Positions 20,074 to 22,809 of a stretch of DNA of 22,809 bases are shown one piece after another. The notes beneath the pieces were generated by a model, which saw only the letters and a program-made list of their open reading frames with translations, was not told the origin of the DNA and ran no database searches. A program made the translations under genes and the position numbers. Numbering within the stretch: the stretch's first letter is position 1; the number at the start of each line of letters is the position of its first letter. The stretch comes from Candidatus Aphodomonas merdavium (GTDB taxonomy: Bacteria; Bacillota; Clostridia; Christensenellales; Aristaeellaceae), in assembly GCA_018715585.1 (NCBI GenBank), contig DVLH01000270.1:1-22809 (forward strand), written 5' to 3'.

Positions 20074-20111
20074 TACAATGTCATTACATCGAAAGCGAGG
20101 TGCCGTTTTGA
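20067..20111 (+). CDS. Possible 14-codon leader peptide coupled to the portal gene
   Basis: GGAGG (20055-20059) is 7 bases before ATG 20067, the best ribosome site in the junction. The frame reads MSIQCHYIESEVPF and stops at TGA 20109-20111, overlapping the TTG at 20108 (TTGA) that starts KLPLTSLF in the portal frame. Termination there could re-start ribosomes on the portal gene. It may instead be the scar of an older portal start. Confidence 0.4.
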   Translation: MSIQCHYIESEVPF

Positions 20112-21376
20112 AATTACCGCTCACCAGCTTGTTCAAGGCACGGGACAAGCCTCGGAATGCATTGAACGGCAGCGGGTATTCCTTCCTGTTTGGCAGATCT
20201 TCTGCCGGACAGGCCGTCAATGAACGCTCCGCCATGCAGATGTCGGCGGTCTACGCCTGCGTGCGCATTCTGGCGGAATCCATCGCATCCCTGCCGCTGC
20301 ATTTCTACCAGTACAACGACGCGGGCGGCAAGGAAAAGGCGCTCAATCATCCGCTGTATGTGCTGCTCCATGACGAGCCGAATCCGGAGATGTCCGCATT
20401 CTCTTTCCGCGAAACGCTCATGACGCACCTGCTTTTGTGGGGCAACGCCTACGCGCAGGTCATCCGCAACGGGCGCGGCGAGGTGGCGGCGCTCTATCCG
20501 CTGATGCCGGACCGAATGACCGTGGACAGGGACGGCAGCGGGCGCATCTTCTACGAATACCTCCGCGCGGACTCGGATGCGCGCACGCTGGGAAAGAGGT
20601 CCGTCGTGCGCCTCACTTCCGAGGAGGTATTCCACATTCCCGGCCTCGGCTTTGACGGTCTGGTTGGCTATTCGCCCATCGCCATGGCAAAGCAGGCCAT
20701 TGGCATGGGACTGGCCTGCGACGAATACGGCGCGGCCTTCTTCCAGAACGGCGCGCAGCCGGGCGGCGTGCTGGAGCATCCTGGCGTGGTCAAGGACCCG
20801 AAGCGCGTGCGTGATTCCTGGAACGCCATCTATCAGGGCAGCCGGAACGCCCACCGCATCGCCGTACTCGAGGAAGGAATGAGCTACAAACCCATCTCCA
20901 TCAGCCCGGAGCAGGCGCAGTTTTTGGAAACGCGCAAATTCCAGATCGACGAAATCGCGCGCATCTTCCGCGTGCCGCCGCACATGGTGGGCGACCTCGA
21001 CAGGAGCAGCTTTTCGAACATCGAGCAGCAATCGCTGGAATTTGTGAAGTATACGCTGGCTCCATGGATCAGCCGCTGGGAGCAGGCCATTCACCGCTCG
21101 CTGCTGCGGCCCTCGGAGAAGCTGCGCTATTTCGCGCGCTTCAATGTGGAGGGCCTGCTGCGCGGCGATTATCAGAGTCGCATGAACGGCTATGCCGTGG
21201 CCCGTCAGAATGGCTGGATGTCTGCAAATGACATTCGCGAGTTGGAATCCCTTGACCGCATTCCGGCGGAGCTGGGCGGCGATTTGTACCTCATCAACGG
21301 CAACATGACCCGGCTGGAAGATGCCGGGCTGTTTGCAGGCAACCAGCCTGAACCACAAAAGGAGGAACCCAAGTGA
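20108..21376 (+). CDS. Phage portal protein, HK97 family
   Basis: Two starts are possible: ATG 20078 (weak AGGA upstream) or TTG 20108, preceded by GCGAGG and coupled to the leader frame. I prefer TTG because the product then begins KLPLTSLFKARDKP, like other HK97 portals. The protein is about 422 aa. Hallmarks are MQMSAVYACVRILAESIASL, LNHPLYVLLHDEPNPEMS, LWGNAYAQVIRN, GYSPIAMAKQAIGMGL, FQIDEIARIFRVPPHMVGDL and SSFSNIEQQSLEFVKYTLAP. Twelve copies form the DNA channel at the capsid vertex and dock TerL. The stop overlaps the protease start. Confidence 0.92.
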   Translation: MKLPLTSLFKARDKPRNALNGSGYSFLFGRSSAGQAVNERSAMQMSAVYACVRILAESIASLPLHFYQYNDAGGKEKALNHPLYVLLHDEPNPEMSAFSFRETLMTHLLLWGNAYAQVIRNGRGEVAALYPLMPDRMTVDRDGSGRIFYEYLRADSDARTLGKRSVVRLTSEEVFHIPGLGFDGLVGYSPIAMAKQAIGMGLACDEYGAAFFQNGAQPGGVLEHPGVVKDPKRVRDSWNAIYQGSRNAHRIAVLEEGMSYKPISISPEQAQFLETRKFQIDEIARIFRVPPHMVGDLDRSSFSNIEQQSLEFVKYTLAPWISRWEQAIHRSLLRPSEKLRYFARFNVEGLLRGDYQSRMNGYAVARQNGWMSANDIRELESLDRIPAELGGDLYLINGNMTRLEDAGLFAGNQPEPQKEEPK

Positions 21377-22074
21377 AGAAATTCTGGAACTGGGTACGCG
21401 ATGAGACGACTCAGGAACGCATCCTGCATCTGGAAGGTGCGATTGCACAAGAATCCTGGTTTGGCGACGACGTAACGCCCGCAGCTTTCAAGGATGAACT
21501 GCAATCGGACGACGGCCCCATCACCGTCTGGATCAACTCTCCGGGCGGCGATTGCGTGGCCGCCGCGCAGATTTACAACATGCTCATGGACTATCCGGCA
21601 GACGTTACCGTGGTCATCGATGGCATTGCAGCATCCGCCGCTTCCGTCATTGCCATGGCGGGCACCACCGTCAGGATGTCTCCGGTGTCGCTCATGATGA
21701 TTCACAACCCGCTCACCGTCGCCATGGGCGACAGCGAGGAAATGCACAGGGCGATTCAGATGCTGGACGAGGTCAAGGAAAGCATCATCAACGCTTATGA
21801 GATCAAGACCGGCATGAGCCGCACGAAGCTGGCACACCTCATGGATGCGGAGACGTGGATGAATGCCAGAAAGGCGCTGGAGCTTGGCTTCTGCGACGAG
21901 ATCATGTACCAGCCCAAAGCTGCCCAGCCGGAATCCCCGGAGGACAGCTTCACGTTTTCCCGCAGGGCCGTGACCAACTGCCTGCTGGACAAACTCATAG
22001 CCCGGATGCCTGCCCCGAAACCCACAGTAAAAGTGTCAGATCTTGAAAAGAGACTGGCGCTTTTGAAGCATTGA
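21373..22074 (+). CDS. ClpP-like (S14) prohead protease
   Basis: AGGAGG (about 21360-21365) is 7 bases before GTG 21373, overlapping the portal stop by 4 bases. The 233-aa protein has the ClpP fold: PITVWINSPGGDCVAAAQIY, GIAASAASVIAMAG with the probable nucleophile S88, SLMMIHNPLT with H111, and MDAETWMNARKALELGFCDE with D158. Phages of this type use it in place of the U35 prohead protease to cleave the capsid scaffolding domain. The C-terminal tail (VKVSDLEKRLALL) is a short coiled segment. Confidence 0.94.
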   Translation: MKKFWNWVRDETTQERILHLEGAIAQESWFGDDVTPAAFKDELQSDDGPITVWINSPGGDCVAAAQIYNMLMDYPADVTVVIDGIAASAASVIAMAGTTVRMSPVSLMMIHNPLTVAMGDSEEMHRAIQMLDEVKESIINAYEIKTGMSRTKLAHLMDAETWMNARKALELGFCDEIMYQPKAAQPESPEDSFTFSRRAVTNCLLDKLIARMPAPKPTVKVSDLEKRLALLKH

Positions 22075-22087
22075 GGAGGAAACCGAT

Positions 22088-22809
22088 ATGAATCAGATTC
22101 TTGAACTGCGCGAAAAGCGCGCCAGGGCGTGGGACGCCGCGAAGGCGTTCCTCGACAGCAAGCGCGGCGCGGACGGCATGATGACCGCTGAGGACGCTGC
22201 CACCTATGACCGCATGGAGGCCGACGTGCTGGCCCTCGGCAAGGAAGTCGAGCGCCTGGAGCGGCAGGCGGCCATCGACCGCGAACTGATCCAGCCCGTG
22301 GACAAGCCCATCACGCAGAAGCCGGAGTTCGCGCCCGACAAGGGCAAGTGCGGCACCGCCACGGACGAATACAAGAGCGCCTTCTGGCGCACCATGCGCG
22401 CCAAGTCCGTGCCGCACGAGGTGCTCAACGCCCTGCAGGTCGGAGTGGAATCGGAGGGTGGTTATCTCGCCCCGGACGAGTATCAGCGCACGCTCATTGA
22501 GGCCTTGGAGGAACAGAACATCTTCCGCCAGCTGGCCCGCGTCATCTCCACGTCCTCCGGGGATCGCAAGATTCCGGTCGTGGCCTCCAAGGGCACGGCT
22601 TCGTGGATCGACGAGGAGGCCGCCTATCCCGAAAGTGACGATTCCTTTGGGCAGGTCTCCATCGGCGCATACAAGCTGGCGACCATGCTCAAGGTGTCGG
22701 AGGAATTGCTCAACGATTCCGTGTTCGACCTGCCTTCCTATATCGCCCGCGAGTTTGCCCGCCGCATCGGCGCTGCCGAGGAAGAGGCGTTTTTCACGGG
22801 CAACGGCAC
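22088..22809 (+). CDS. Major capsid protein, HK97 fold (3' end outside window)
   Basis: GAGGAGG (22073-22079) is 8 bases before ATG 22088; the frame stays open to the window end (about 240 residues). Residues 1-~75 form a charged coiled coil (NQILELREKRARAWDAAKAF, YDRMEADVLALGKEVERLER), the delta/scaffolding region removed by the protease encoded upstream. The HK97 core begins around EYKSAFWRTM and continues with VGVESEGGYLAPDEYQRTLI, EEQNIFRQLARVIST, IPVVASKGTASWIDEEAAYP and LLNDSVFDLPSYIAREFARR. It is the shell protein of the head. Confidence 0.94.
   Translation, partial: MNQILELREKRARAWDAAKAFLDSKRGADGMMTAEDAATYDRMEADVLALGKEVERLERQAAIDRELIQPVDKPITQKPEFAPDKGKCGTATDEYKSAFWRTMRAKSVPHEVLNALQVGVESEGGYLAPDEYQRTLIEALEEQNIFRQLARVISTSSGDRKIPVVASKGTASWIDEEAAYPESDDSFGQVSIGAYKLATMLKVSEELLNDSVFDLPSYIAREFARRIGAAEEEAFFTGNG

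Overview
The window is part of a temperate siphovirus or prophage (HK97-type head) of a fairly high-GC Firmicute, most likely a gut-type Clostridia relative. The basis is strong AGGAGG-type ribosome sites before nearly every gene, dense co-directional packing, and typical Clostridia-phage families: SNF2 helicase, family A polymerase, NrS-1-like primase-helicase, VRR-NUC, a sigma-like late regulator, HNH, P27 TerS, TerL, portal, ClpP-type protease and HK97 capsid. Host assignment is inference only. There are no tRNAs, rRNAs or CRISPR arrays, and no intergenic gap exceeds 300 bases.

Layout. 1-831: the end of an ImmA/IrrE-type gene and a 68-aa protein, closed by a long hairpin terminator. 832-1715: a perfect 11-bp dyad, a small HTH regulator and a nucleoside-deoxyribosyltransferase-like protein. 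1699-9669: the replication block (SNF2 helicase, two accessory proteins, DNA polymerase, two small proteins, primase-helicase, a 32-bp alternating pyrimidine-purine tract, VRR-NUC nuclease). 9669-11492: sigma-like regulator, Cys-rich protein, HNH endonuclease and small terminase, the usual entry to the late genes, with a possible cos region at about 10849-10946. 11496-17548: roughly 6 kb of cargo separating the small from the large terminase. It holds a ParB-like protein, two tandem Mom-like DNA-modification genes, a ParB-methyltransferase fusion, three small-gene cassettes that each start with a near-identical ~42-54-bp repeat and end in a hairpin, and an HNH-AP2 homing-type endonuclease. 17535-22809: TerL, a three-gene toxin-antitoxin cassette on the minus strand, portal, prohead protease and the first part of the major capsid gene, which runs off the window.

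How it fits together. The left block copies phage DNA. The sigma-like protein probably switches on the late genes. HNH with both terminase subunits packages DNA through the portal into the protease-matured capsid. The cargo between the terminase genes appears to chemically modify the phage DNA (Mom-like adenine modification plus a divergent methyltransferase, each near a ParB-like domain), plausibly against host restriction. The repeat-headed cassettes look like morons. The toxin-antitoxin cassette has a consensus promoter embedded in the translation-initiation region of the portal gene.

The most interesting signals are the duplicated Mom genes beside a methyltransferase lacking the aromatic residue in motif IV, the three repeat-headed cassettes, and the toxin-antitoxin/portal junction.
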